From: Takakia lepidozioides
Lineage: Eukaryota > Streptophyta > Takakiopsida > Takakiales > Takakiaceae
Assembly: GCA_030704615.1 (NCBI GenBank)
Contig: CM060734.1
Span: 3,722,001-3,786,000 of the forward strand
Direction: 5' to 3'
DNA length: 64,000 nt
Below, one piece after another: positions 34,989 through 45,229 of the stretch; the first letter of the stretch is position 1, and each line of letters starts with the position of its first letter. The notes under the pieces were generated by a model. It saw only the letters and a program-made list of their open reading frames with translations. It was not told the DNA's origin and searched no databases. A program made the translations under genes and the position numbers.

Positions 34989-36600
34989 TTATTGTTTCTG
35001 CAGGAAGACTCTTTCAGCCAGAGGTAAACCCTTGATGAAGCAATGCTTCAAGATAGCGGATCTCTCAGAAGGGACATCGACTGCCTTGCATACTGCTGTG
35101 CGAAGATCAGAATAGTACTTCCACAAACTGTCACCAGGGGTAAACCTTAGATCTGGGACATTGTATGCAATTGGTTTGGCCTCACGAAACAACCTACCAG
35201 CCAGCGTTCGTGCTTCATCCCATGTTTGCCCTTAATACTAGGACTCAAAGATCTTCCGAGCTTCACCCTTCAAACAAACGCGAAATGCTTTGACTACGAA
35301 CTTTCACTGAGTTGATCTCCCTACTAATGTCGAAAGACTCAAAGTCATCACCCAAGTTATAATCTGGATATTACTGCTTATGCATCTTTTCTCTGGCATC
35401 ATCAGCCTTGGTCCCAGTTGTTTCCGGAGTATGTTGTTTGATCGACATCTTCATTAAAGGAGGATGACACCCTCACACAACTCTTCTACATCAAAAGTTG
35501 GGCCTGGTGCAACTTCACCATCTTCTTCTGGAGCATTTTTGGAGTGTTCTCCTTGTTTGGCCTTCCCTTTCTCATCCACCAGCTCCCTTTTCCTAGCAGC
35601 TCTAGCCTCTAACTCACTCAACCCTACAGTCCTCTCAGCCTCTTTTTCTAGCATGGCTCTGGTGAACACAGGCATGAGCGGAGAGGTGATACCGATTACC
35701 TCCGATCAGATGGGGCCTGGATGAAGTCTTCCCAGTTTGCCACACAATGGCAGCTGATATATCGTTGTTTAGGCTAGAGGTATACCGCCTCACCCAGCTG
35801 CTGCCATACCTCCCGCTCTGGCTTGAGCCAAAATGAGACCTTTACCACGGTGCGCACCCGCCTTTCTTTGATCACCAGGGTGTGGGATGGATAATCAGAG
35901 GCCTTTGCCGGTTGGGACAACCCTACACGCTCTTGCTTGAACGTCCTGCCAGGAAAGACAACAACATCCGAAATGCTATGCACAAAACGCTGCTCAAGCA
36001 CCCCCGCAACTACTTCCTCCCAGGTGGACTCGGACTCGGAAATAACAGGAGTGACTGGACGCAGGTTAGCAAGAGCAAGAGACGTCCCACCCTTGATGAA
36101 TTCCCACAATCTTAAGGGACTAGGCTTATGAGGATAAGCAAAACCTTCCAACTCTGTATGCACGTCCCTGGACACTGTAAATTGCGGAATGCCCAACTGA
36201 GGCCAACTGAATACTTCACCGGTGAGCATACGCTCTTTGAGCACAGGAAAGGCAGCTTGGCAGCAATCTCGTAAGCATGCAGGACCTGTAGGAGCTTCCC
36301 CGCCCAAGCCCCTTGCAATGCCCATTCCACTTTGCGCTTCTGCTCCCGTTTCTGGGCTGGAGTTTTCGCCTCCTTGGCTGCCTCTTCTGCCGCTTCAACC
36401 TCAAACTTAGCAACCCAAAAGTCAGATGGTGTGTCTAGTTAAATTTCCTCACGTGCCCAGGGCTCATTCTCATCAAATGCAGTGTATCTACAAATATCTT
36501 CACTCAAGCGAACTTGCAATTCATGCAAAAATGTAAGTTCAAAGTTGAGCTCCGGGGTAACTTCAGGGATAATCTGCTCAAAGCTGGAAGAGGATGCCAA
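34989..36600 (-). pseudogene. Gag-like region of an LTR retroelement, broken
   Basis: The frame at 35192-34989 (AYNVPDLRFTPGDSLWKYYS, then CFIKGLPLAERVFL) has the look of a retroelement capsid. Upstream frames at 35675-35454 (MPVFTRAMLEKEAERTVGLS, acidic end), 36325-35774 (long, no motif) and about 36470-36330 (EPWAREE; EVEAAEEAAKEAKTPAQKRE) read in the same direction. Stops and frameshifts separate them. No protease or RT follows on the left, where copy 1 of the helical-domain exon lies. Family not resolved. Confidence 0.45.
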
Positions 36601-37411
36601 TGCGCACAGCGTGCACTAGCCTGCACAAGTTAGAAGCAAAAACGCAAAAGCGAAAAACGAGAATCGCTGCCGTTTCGCCCTCTGACGGCTGTACCTTATT
36701 CCCCTTGCAACACACCAGCACTTGCAATGATTAGTTCATCCGTTCAAGGTAACAGTTTAGTTGCCCCCCATCTCCACCAAGATTCCGGGGCCGTAGGGTT
36801 ATTCCTCTTTATCCCGAGAAATTACCTGCACTGGGGTTGTATGACCTCTAGAGCGGAGCACGCTAGCTAGGACGGGATCTTTACTAACACAACGCACAGA
36901 AGGCACTTTTCATCCAACTTCAAAGCACACACAATCTCACACAATCCACAACAGTTTCTACACCTTGTGAGATCTCAAATCCACCACCCAACTTGCATTC
37001 CCGCACTGGTTTAAATAGTATTAAGCAGGAAATCTAATCTAGGTCAAACGGCCTTCATCCATTGGCCAGCCAGATGCCATCCCAGCTGGACCACTCAATA
37101 GAGCCACCTCATCTAATCTAATCCTAAACTAGCTGTTAACAAAAAGACAATCTATCATAATATGGTCTAGTTGTACTAGCTCATCCAAGCTATAGCAACA
37201 CAGCGGTTCATCCAGCCTCATCCGCGCTCCATCCATCCAAGCTCAAAAAGTAGGTTGGGAGGGAATCCAGCCTTCACATGCCTTTAGTGCTCCTTTAGTG
37301 CTCTATGCCTGATTTGCAGGTGGTGGTCTCCGGGGCTTCCCCGTCCCTTAGTTAGGCTGTAAAACCTGGAGCTGATCTTCCTGATCTCATCAGGGCTCCA
37401 GGTCCTAGTTC
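36601..37411. other. Non-coding, possibly the LTR or leader of the gag remnant
   Basis: I see no gene. GGTTTAAATAGTATTAAGCAGG near 37008 is AT-rich in a less AT-rich setting and could be a promoter element. No LTR partner is visible in the window. Confidence 0.3.
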
Positions 37412-37415
37412 TTAA

Positions 37416-38426
37416 CCCTTAAACGACGACCGAATCGGGTTGGTTTTTCATCACGACGTCGTTTTGGCGGATGAAGTCGGATGAATCCGTTCCTGAACGA
37501 AAAAGGTAGCGCATGACGAGACGCACATGGGCGAATTTACGCAGCACGGAAAGGAGTAATGACGCGCCGCGTAGGAATTTTTGGAGTGGGCAGGGGGACC
37601 TAAAATCCATGGCCCTGGGCCTGCCAGCAAGCTTGACCAAGCGACGTGGCAGGCGAGGTACAGCACAGGGGCTGCCCTTGCCGGCGGGGGGCATGTCGGC
37701 CGCCTGTCCGCCCCTGTGGACACCCGCCGCTGCACGAGCGATTGGATTTCACGGGGGGCCCGTTGGTTTATCGGTTTTTCATGATGTGGCCCTGAAATCC
37801 TGCCGGGAAAGGTTGCCGGCCCGGCAGCTATTTGGCCTGAGTTGGGATGGGATGCAGAAATCACTAAGAACATGATCTCTCCCTGTGAATTTTTTGGAAT
37901 TGGAAATGGTTTGGACCATCCAGCAGGGACTGGTACATGGCATGTCTTCACCGTTGGAAGTAGGATTTCATGTAGAATGTGCTGTCCCCATGGGGTGTTT
38001 CAAGACAGTGGCAAAACATACAAATTTACCCCCACAATTTCACATACAAAGCAACCCATTGATTTTTTTGGAATTTGGGTCTGAGTTTTTGGGAGGGCAC
38101 TTGGTATGTGCCACAGATTGTCAGTATGGTGGGCATTCTGACAGGAAAACTCAACCCGATACAACAAATCTGGGGTCAAACCAAAGTTACCTCCACTTTT
38201 GGGGAGTGAACTTGTCAAAGTGGTGTTTTCTTTTGCTATAATCTCCAAATTCCAACGGTCAAATGTGCTGGATCTTTATGAGTAGGTGCATGTGGTAGTT
38301 ACATAGGTATTTATACGGTTCAAATCTGTGGATGATATGGTAAGGAGTTACACCCTCATCCATGAGGGTGTGTACTCTGTACCATTTTGGGGGTGGCCCA
38401 CCAAAACTTAGCTGGTCGCTTAAGGG
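37416..38426. mobile_element. piggyBac-type non-autonomous element, 1011 bp, TTAA target duplication
   Basis: TTAA occurs at both ends (37412-37415 and 38427-38430). The termini are CCCTTAAACGACGACC at the left and CCCTTAAGCGACCAGC at the right (inverted), 13 of 16 identical. TTAA plus CCCTT-type ends are characteristic of piggyBac elements. The body has no transposase. Open frames inside (for example 37885-38241) have no recognisable domain. A similar terminus is at 4016. Confidence 0.65.
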
Positions 38427-38644
38427 TTAAAACTAGTTGAATTAAGCTTGCCCTTGGTGGCCTATTAGGGTGTTACCCAATCCCTCAAAGATGTAAGCCT
38501 TATGGCCTCCTATCCTGGTTATTTTTTCCAGGACACCTTTATTAATATGAATTAAAGGGCTTCCTCCCCTTTTGTTAAAATTAGAAAAACAAACAGGGGA
38601 CGGTGGCCTTGGATAAACTTTATTGAGATTATTTGAAGGGAAAA

Positions 38645-38812
38645 AAATTAAAACCCTTAAAGGCCATTGGCCGCCATAAGGCCCAAACACACGGCGAACC
38701 GCGATGGATATCCCGAAGAAGCGTAATCGTTAACATTGTAGATCGCAAAAAATTAAACCCTTAAATGCCATTGGCAGCCATAAGGCCCAAACACACGGCG
38801 AACCGTGACATC
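38645..38812 (+). repeat. Direct duplication of about 60 bp
   Basis: CATTGGCCGCCATAAGGCCC and the following AAACACACGGCGAACCG occur at about 38663-38702 and again at about 38767-38808 with few changes. The spacing is about 105 bases. Both are preceded by AACCCTTAAA, like the piggyBac-type terminus. Confidence 0.7.
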
Positions 38813-38819
38813 TGTCAAG

Positions 38820-39866
38820 GACGTGGTGAGGGAAAATTCGCGGGGTCCTGTCAGTCCCCGTACCAGAATGATGAGTGGACAATGAATGCCATCTAATTTG
38901 ATGGTCATATATCCAATGTAAGCAGAAGGGTACTAGTATTCGCTTCGAGGCAAGGTTGGCCTAAGGAGGTATCCTACGCGAGGAAGGTCAGAGATGCTCC
39001 TGTGATTGCACGAAGTCGAGGAATGATAGCAATTTCAGAAAACATTCAGCTTCTATGAAGGCTTGGTGGCGTCAGTTCAGGAAACCTCACCCCCCCCCCT
39101 CTGCTTAGCAGCTGGTCGGTGGAATCGAATGTGACAATGTAGAGATACCGATCGTCCTCCACAGATAATTTGAGCCTCACGGACGTCGAGTGCTGGACCA
39201 TAAAGCCACCTGGTCTAGAGCCACATGCTTTCCCAGACTGATCAAACTTTGAAGAACTTAGCTCGCACACTTCGGACTTCAGACTTGCTACGTTCTTTCT
39301 ACTCTTCTTCTTCTTCGGTCCCTGTCCACAATTGCACATTTACAGATTTTCAGATCCTTTCATTTCAGATCGCCGATCCTATTTGGCCTCTGTTTTGTTT
39401 AGAATCTACTCTGTCAACTTTTGTACATGAACTGATTTTCTATCATGCTCTATGCATAATACTGGAATTCACATTCCAGACCGCCCAACCACCACACCGT
39501 GCCTCGTTCAATCACCCATCATGGGGCAGTGGAGGTCTGATCAGCATCTCCTTCTTCAAAGCCCGTTAGCTCTCCCCGCTTCAAAGCCCGCTAGCTCTCT
39601 CTGCCGTGCTTTTTCTTCTTCCTGCAGCTGCCATTTTTCCACGTTGAAGTATGGCCTCTTCAATCATTTACTGTAAGTTGCTAGCCACCTCACATATCAT
39701 CCCATTATTCTTTCTCACCGTTCCCAGCACATTCACTATGCGTAAGAACACGTTCTTAAATGTACTAGAGAACGGACCGTGTTTGGCCAATTCTGCCCTG
39801 CACGGTGACGGGCTCGCCCAAAGGCCGCTTACAGGGCAGAGTCGGCCCAACACGGCCCGTTCACTG
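38820..39866. other. No recognised gene
   Basis: Open frames at 39046-39339 (-), 39225-39569 (+) and 39651-39911 (+) lack recognisable motifs. A potential short exon ends at ATTTACT|GTAAGT near 39671 (+), following ATG GCC TCT TCA, but nothing supports a gene beyond that. Confidence 0.4.
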
Positions 39867-40158
39867 GCGTTAAAAGCAAGGTGTGGCGTATTCTCACCTG
39901 GCGCAATATGATTGGGGTTCAATTATCCCATATCGATTGCCCAGATTCAGAGCCCCGGAGAGGATATAAACGGGAAGGCGGGCGGGTTGATGGCTGAAGG
40001 CTGCTGACATGGGCCTGGGGGGGTTGCTCTATCGTCCTCGGTGCATGATCGGCCATCCCTGCCGAATCGGCAGTACGCCCTGGGTCGCCCTGGGTGGCCG
40101 ATTCGGCTTGAGAATCGGTCGAAAAAACGGCAGAATACGCCACACCTGCTTTTAACGT
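39867..40158. mobile_element. MITE with 27-bp terminal inverted repeats
   Basis: CGTTAAAAGCAAGGTGTGGC at the left pairs with GCCACACCTGCTTTTAACG at the right, and the match continues with GTATTCT/AGAATAC. The body is about 290 bp and GC-rich with the subrepeat GCCGAATCGGC near 40051. No clear target duplication. Confidence 0.65.
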
Positions 40159-40292
40159 TAGGTACGTAAGAAGACTGCTCCATGGCCCAATGCCATCTGA
40201 AGCTTCTACTTCCTGACTCGGTACATGAGCTGTCATTGATGAACTTGTCGGCCAGCTACTCGAGTCTGGCAACAAGGTGGGGTGGTTGCATT

Positions 40293-40760
40293 GTCGTTTT
40301 CGGGTTGGCCACGACCTGCCCCTGCCTGTTACAAACCTCTCTCTGATAAGCGCACGACAGTCGACACTGCGACTGGGTTGAGATTGTCGAGGCAGAATGC
40401 GAGATCGGCCAGTTGCTTAGATAATTGCCCTTGTACCTCTTGCAAGCAGGCCTCCAGCTCTGCCACATGAGACTTTAAGATATGTCCAGCCTGCTCACCC
40501 TGATCGGCAATAGCGGCAGCAACAGAACCATTGTCGTTGCGGGATGACTTATCCACTAGCCCTTGTAACACCGCCTCTGCATTCCTCACTCTACTCGGGA
40601 GCTTTCTTATTGCATCTGATGCGGCTTGCTTGATTCCCTCCGCATTCAGTATCTGCTTCACCAATCGCAACAAGGCATCTAACAAGGCATCTGAAGGTGG
40701 TCTTGAAGGAGGTACCGGAGGGGGGTCTGCCCGTGATGGACCGGCATTAGATGGTCCGAC
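40293..40760 (-). CDS. Helical-domain exon, inverted copy 2 with a different N-terminus
   Basis: From DALLDALLRLVKQIL to VRLSERGL it is almost identical to 34214-34580, including the GTTTGT donor and about 45 bases after it. Upstream it diverges completely: an in-frame Pro/Ser/Arg-rich stretch (RGSSHVGPSNAGPSRADPPP) replaces the MVDPLTG start and reaches an acceptor-like GCGCAACAG near 40788. So the shared exon is joined to different 5' sequence in the two copies. Confidence 0.5.
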
Positions 40761-41515
40761 ATGTGAGGAACCACGAGTCTGTTGCGCAACACGTCAGTTA
40801 AGGTGAAATTGTAGTGGCAGGTTGTCATCATCAGAGGCTTCAACTTCCGCCCGGTTTAATGCAGGTAGATCGAAAGCAGGGCGAGAGACGCCACGTGGAA
40901 TTTGAGGCAGCTAATGAGGACATAGAAGGGTAAAACAACCGAGGGTCAGGTGCGTTCCGCCGAGGCTGAGTTAATGCGGCGTGTCGAGTATTGGGCGCAC
41001 TCGGCAAGTCAAAATGCACATTACTGGACTAGGTTAGTCCTTTGGAAGGCGGGGTCATCGGGCGGGGGAGGCATGACTTCTCTTATTTACGTGAACACAA
41101 GTGCAACGGTGAAACAGATTGGCCCTTACAAAAAATGAGGGTACGTTAGGACCCGTCACTGTAGGATTGTTGGCGATTCGCGAATACCGGAGCGTTGGGA
41201 GCTAACAGGAAAAAAACCCAAGTCCAAAAATCCGGAAAAGTCGTTGAGACAACATAACGACGAGTGTTTGGCAGTGAAGTTCCAGCATTCGGGTGTTATC
41301 TCATATTTTGCTGTGACTGCACGTGAGGTAGAGGGTTACACTCGCTGATGGAATGGGAGGACAACACGGGAGATGATGAATCTTGACAGAAAATGGGGCA
41401 ACGATTAGGACAACAGAGAGATTGTGAAGAAAAAAAAAACGGAAGAAGAGTTCTAGGAAACCGATCGCTTGCTTCGTTTCCGGAAAGTGCGCAGTAAACT
41501 TGCATAGGCACTAGT

Positions 41516-41704
41516 ATGCATCAGGATGTTGTCCATAAGAACGGTGTCATGCACAACGACTTGTCCCCCGACAACATCTTGTTGCATTTTCAATATGGCA
41601 CCGAGAAGATTAAGATTGGGGTGTGTGATTGGGGCTTAGCCACCCCATTGGAGATCAAATCCTCGTCGTATCAGTTTGAAAACTGTCAAGGACGAGAACA
41701 TGAC
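41516..41704 (+). pseudogene. Protein kinase catalytic-loop fragment
   Basis: VMHNDLSPDNILLHF matches kinase subdomain VIB (HxDLxxxN) and IKIGVCDWGLATP matches subdomain VII with DWG in place of DFG. The usual HRD Arg is Asn. The frame opens after a TAA at about 41492 and closes soon after the activation segment. No N-lobe is seen. It could be one exon of a kinase gene or a relic. Confidence 0.5.
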
Positions 41705-41739
41705 TGAACACAAACAAGAGATCAGACTAGATGTACAAG

Positions 41740-42240
41740 ACTAGACAAGAAGTCAAGGTCGGCGTGACTGAATGCATGATGGGTAAACATGAATCAAGAT
41801 GATCTTCATAACAATGGACAAAAAGTACAAGATACTGGAACTCGACTTGAATACTGGAATGCTGGAAACTGGACTGGAGTACCAGATACTGGAAACTGGA
41901 CTAGAGTACTGGGACTGGAAACAAGAGTAGCTTGAACTTGTGTTGGCGAGACTGAAGAGTGTCCAGTCTCGCCTCATATATATACTGGCTACTAGGAAGT
42001 TTCCTAAGAAGCTTCCCCAATGGAGGTTTCTTGATGGAGAAGTTTTCTCAAACAAAGGAAGCTTCCTGAGCAGTTTCCCAAATTACTCTCGGTAATATGG
42101 CAAACTCTCGGTAACTTGATAACTTATAGTAACTTATGATAAATCATGGTAGATTATGATAAATCACGAGAAATCATGGTAATTTTTTGTAATATGGTAA
42201 CTTGGTAACTTCTGGTATTTACTCCTGATAAGTTCTTCTG
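41740..42240. repeat. Low-complexity tracts (ACTGGA type, then GGTAACTT type)
   Basis: 41840-41940 is built from ACTGGAAACTGGACT-like units. 42090-42215 repeats GGTAACTT, ATGATAAATCA and related words. A TATATATA tract is near 41977. No gene is seen. Confidence 0.6.
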
Positions 42241-42252
42241 GGCTATATCCGT

Positions 42253-42594
42253 GACAACAACAAATATAAGATGGACCGGGAACTCGCGAAAAGATGGTGG
42301 GTGGAAAAAAAATATTGCATTGGTTTTAAATGCAGAAACGCCCCCCCTTCCCCCCAAGACATGACGTCGGAGGCCTGTGCCGTTGGGAAGATAACGGTAC
42401 GAATAAATGGCGGTGTTCATTATGATGTCAGTATGTTCGAGGACCAATCTACGGAAGGTTGTTAGGATTCAATCCTATGAAGGTTGTATGACAACGACAA
42501 GAAGGAGAGAGTCACATTAGCCCACGTAGTACGTCGATTCATGGGCAAGCCATTCTATTGGCCTGAACCCAAAGACGTATATAGGACGGAGTAG
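42253..42594 (+). pseudogene. Unrecognised coding-like fragment with an insertion footprint
   Basis: KMDRELAKRWWVEKKYCIGF is followed, after a 25-base interruption, by LYDNDKKERVTLAHVVRRFM and GKPFYWPEPKDVYRTE, then TAG. Both parts look like real protein. The family is not recognised; it may be the C-terminal end of the kinase fragment 550 bases upstream. The interruption at 42463-42487 adds stops. Confidence 0.35.
42454..42487 (+). repeat. 9-bp duplication around a 16-base palindrome, likely excision footprint
   Basis: GAAGGTTGT, then TAGGATTCAATCCTAT, then GAAGGTTGT. The central TAGGATT-C-AATCCTA is a perfect inverted repeat. This is the expected scar of a DNA transposon with 9-bp target duplication after excision. 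Confidence 0.55.
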
Positions 42595-42757
42595 ACCATA
42601 GTCTCGTAGATATTAGATTTGCAGCCATACAATTGTTCATTTGTGAAGACAAAACTCAATTTTGATCGTGCATGTAATAAATAAAGTCCCATTGTAAATT
42701 CTACATTGCATATGCTCGACCCTCGCATCTGTCATCACAACATAAATGGTTTGTGTA

Positions 42758-43150
42758 TTGTCTCACTGTTTATATATTTGTAATGTTCCAATGTTTCAGA
42801 TAGGGTTATGAGAAAACGATGTATTAGTTCCGTAGGAGTTAGACAACAAACGTCCCACATCTCATTCAAATGTGTGACAGTACTATGAGAGGCAAGGATC
42901 GGAAAGTAACAAGTGCACATGCGACCTCCGGAGTCCGAATGTTCGATACTGGGTCCAGCGAGTGGTCTACTTGAACATCTGGAGGTCGCATGTACACCTG
43001 TTACTTTTCGAATCATGCCTCTCATGGTAGTGTCGCACATCTGAAATGACATGTGAAACACTTGTTGTCGAACTCCCATGGACCCGTATCACGCTATCTC
43101 AGTACCATGTCAGAAACATTGGAACATTAGAACATACAAACAGTGACACA
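42758..43150. repeat. Foldback element, arms about 170 bp
   Basis: The outer edges pair TCTCACTGTTTATATATTTG with the right end (CATACAAACAGTGACACA). The centre pairs GTGCACATGCGACCTCCGGA with TCTGGAGGTCGCATGTACAC around 42955. The match runs along most of both arms with scattered mismatches, and the loop is about 25 bases. It is non-coding and MITE-like. Confidence 0.75.
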
Positions 43151-43199
43151 GTGCACGGCTGATTTTGTTGAAATGACATCTGTGAGGCTCGAGCGTATG

Positions 43200-43680
43200 C
43201 AATTTAATATTTACAACGGAACTTTATTTACTCGGGGGGCCGGTACTGCTCTTGGAGCGCAACTGATGGTGCGCGTGCTCTATTGATTGGAGCTGTCACA
43301 ACCAATGTCAACAATCCTATTTACTGTAAGGTGTTTGATGCTATTGTTATTCCTCTAGCTGAATTCTGTAGTAGTCTTTTTGCTATTCTCATGCCAACAA
43401 CATCAGGTCCTCTGAGACTGTCATGTTCAAACAAACGTATCAGCCACGGCCCACCACAAATAGAATGAATTGGAGATTTGGTGCTCAGTTGCTGGTTTCA
43501 TGTCCGTAGTGGCTAATACGGAATTCGGAATATGGCAGTTTCGGTGGACCTGATGTTGTTGGCATGGGAGTAGCAAAACGATTCCTATAGAAATCAGCTA
43601 CATGAACATCGGCCGTATCAAACACCTTGCAGTACATATGATTATTGAGATTGTTTGCACAAATTACTTGTATTTGTGCC
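43200..43680. repeat. Inverted duplication of a diverged coding fragment
   Basis: The plus arm (about 43310-43430) reads NPIYCKVFDAIVIPLAEFC and MPTTSGPLRL. The minus arm (about 43670-43530) reads YCKVFDTADVHVADFY and MPTTSGPPKLPYSEFR. The nucleotide arms are about 70-75 percent alike and face each other. Upstream of the plus arm, FNIYNGTLFTRGAGTALGAQ also looks coding. The protein family is not recognised. Confidence 0.5.
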
Positions 43681-43724
43681 TACAAGTGGCGAACATTTCC
43701 GCCATAGTGCGGAAGAGGTGCATT

Positions 43725-43815
43725 GGCCATATGAAACGGTTGATGTGATACCATTTTCACAAATGTATCACATCGCATTTGCGAAAATGTATCACATCAA
43801 CCGTTTCATGTGGCC
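43725..43815. repeat. Hairpin with about 40-bp arms
   Basis: ATGAAACGGTTGATGTGATA pairs with TATCACATCAACCGTTTCAT. The arms continue inward through TTTTC/GAAAA and CAAATG/CATTTG. The loop is about 10 bases. Confidence 0.8.
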
Positions 43816-43833
43816 TACGGGAGTCTTCGACTA

Positions 43834-44870
43834 GTACGAGATCAATGTGGCCTAGGGGAAGGCATGATTGGCAGACGAGGACGCGTTAGCTTCCACCAAC
43901 AAACATGAGATCATTTCAGAAGCGCTTCAAGTGACGAACGAAATGGTTCATCTGACATCATCCAAATGTTGAACATGTTGAGGTCTTCTGTAATGTGTTC
44001 TGCTTTGTAATGCGGTGCTTCTCTAGCTCTATTTTTTCCAATCTGGTGACATTCTCGATTTGGAACAGATCCACACGTATATAGAAATCCTTAAAAAACT
44101 AAATAACCATTAAAATTTGAAGCTGGGGATGAGGCTTCAAATTTTGATGGTTATTTGGTTTTTTAAGGATTTCTATACACATGTGGATCTGTTCCAGATC
44201 GAGAATGTCACCAGAAAGAGGACATGGAGGAGCACCGCATTATGAAACAGGAGACACTACAAAAAAAAGCTTCAAAAGGCATGACACCCATGAAAGGAGT
44301 TTGATCAATGGGCCATCGAATCATTCAATGTGCTATCGAATGGTTGATCATCCAAATGGTTTTTGTTTGCTTTCAAACTTTGCCACTATGTTCAACATAC
44401 CATGTAACAGGTCCCGGTACGAGATCAATGTGGCCTAGTGGGGAGACATGATTGGCAGACGATGACGCGTTAACTTGCACCAACAAACATGAGATCAATT
44501 AGAAGCGCTTCAAGTGACGAACAAAATGGTTCATCATCCAAATGTTCAACATGTTGAGGTCTTCTGTAATGTCTCTTGCTTCGTGATGAGATGCTTCTCC
44601 AACCTTCTTTTTTCAATCTGGTGATGTTCTCGATCTGGAACAGATCCACACATGTGTATAGAAATCTTTCAAAAACCGAATGACCATCAAAATTTGAAGT
44701 TGGGGATGAGGCTTCAAGTTTGAAAGTCACTTGGTGTTTGAATGATTTATGTACACATCTGTGACTGTGTTCTAGGTCGAGAATATCATCAGAAAGAGGA
44801 TATGGAGAAGCACCGCATTACGAAGCATGAGACACTACAAAAATAGCTTCAAAAGACAAGGCACCCATGA
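43834..44870 (+). repeat. Tandem duplication, about 583-bp spacing, each copy holding a foldback
   Basis: GTACGAGATCAATGTGGCCT occurs at 43834 and 44417 and sequence similarity continues through TGATTGGCAGACGA, CTTCAAGTGACGAAC and GTTGAGGTCTTCTGTAATG. Within each, a foldback (about 43980-44280 and 44555-44860) pairs GATTTGGAACAGATCCACAC with its complement around a TTGAAGCTGGGGATGAGGCTTCAA centre. The second foldback is more decayed. The open frame at 44470-44730 is part of it. Confidence 0.7.
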
Positions 44871-45229
44871 AATGAGCTTCATCAATGGGCGATCGAATGG
44901 TTGAGCATTGAAATCATTTTTGTTTGCTTTCAAACTTTGTCATTATGTTCAACATACCATGTAATAGATCCCGGTGTAATATGAGATTAAATGAAATTCA
45001 TTCAATGGATGATCGAATAATTGACCATCCAAATGGTTTATATTTGCTTTCAAACTTTGCCACTATGTTCAACATACCATGTAACAGGTCCTGGTCTAAT
45101 ATGAGATGAAACAAAATTCATTCAATAGGCAATCAAATGGTTGAGCATCCAAATGATTTTTGTTTGCTTTCAAACTTTGCCACTATGTTCAACATACCAT
45201 GTTTCAAGTCCCGGTCTAATATGATATGA
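44290..45229 (+). repeat. 120-bp satellite family, diverged copies
   Basis: Units with CATCCAAATGATTTTTGTTT, CAAACTTTGCCACTATGTTC and AACATACCATGTAACAGGTC recur at about 44340, 44910, 45030 and 45145. The first is separated from the rest by the second foldback. It is the same family as the subrepeats of the 1.14-kb satellite. Confidence 0.75.

Noticed and set aside
37513-38241. Open frames inside the piggyBac-type element as a possible transposase
   Set aside because: No DDD-type motif or Cys-rich end, and the element is too short for an autonomous piggyBac.
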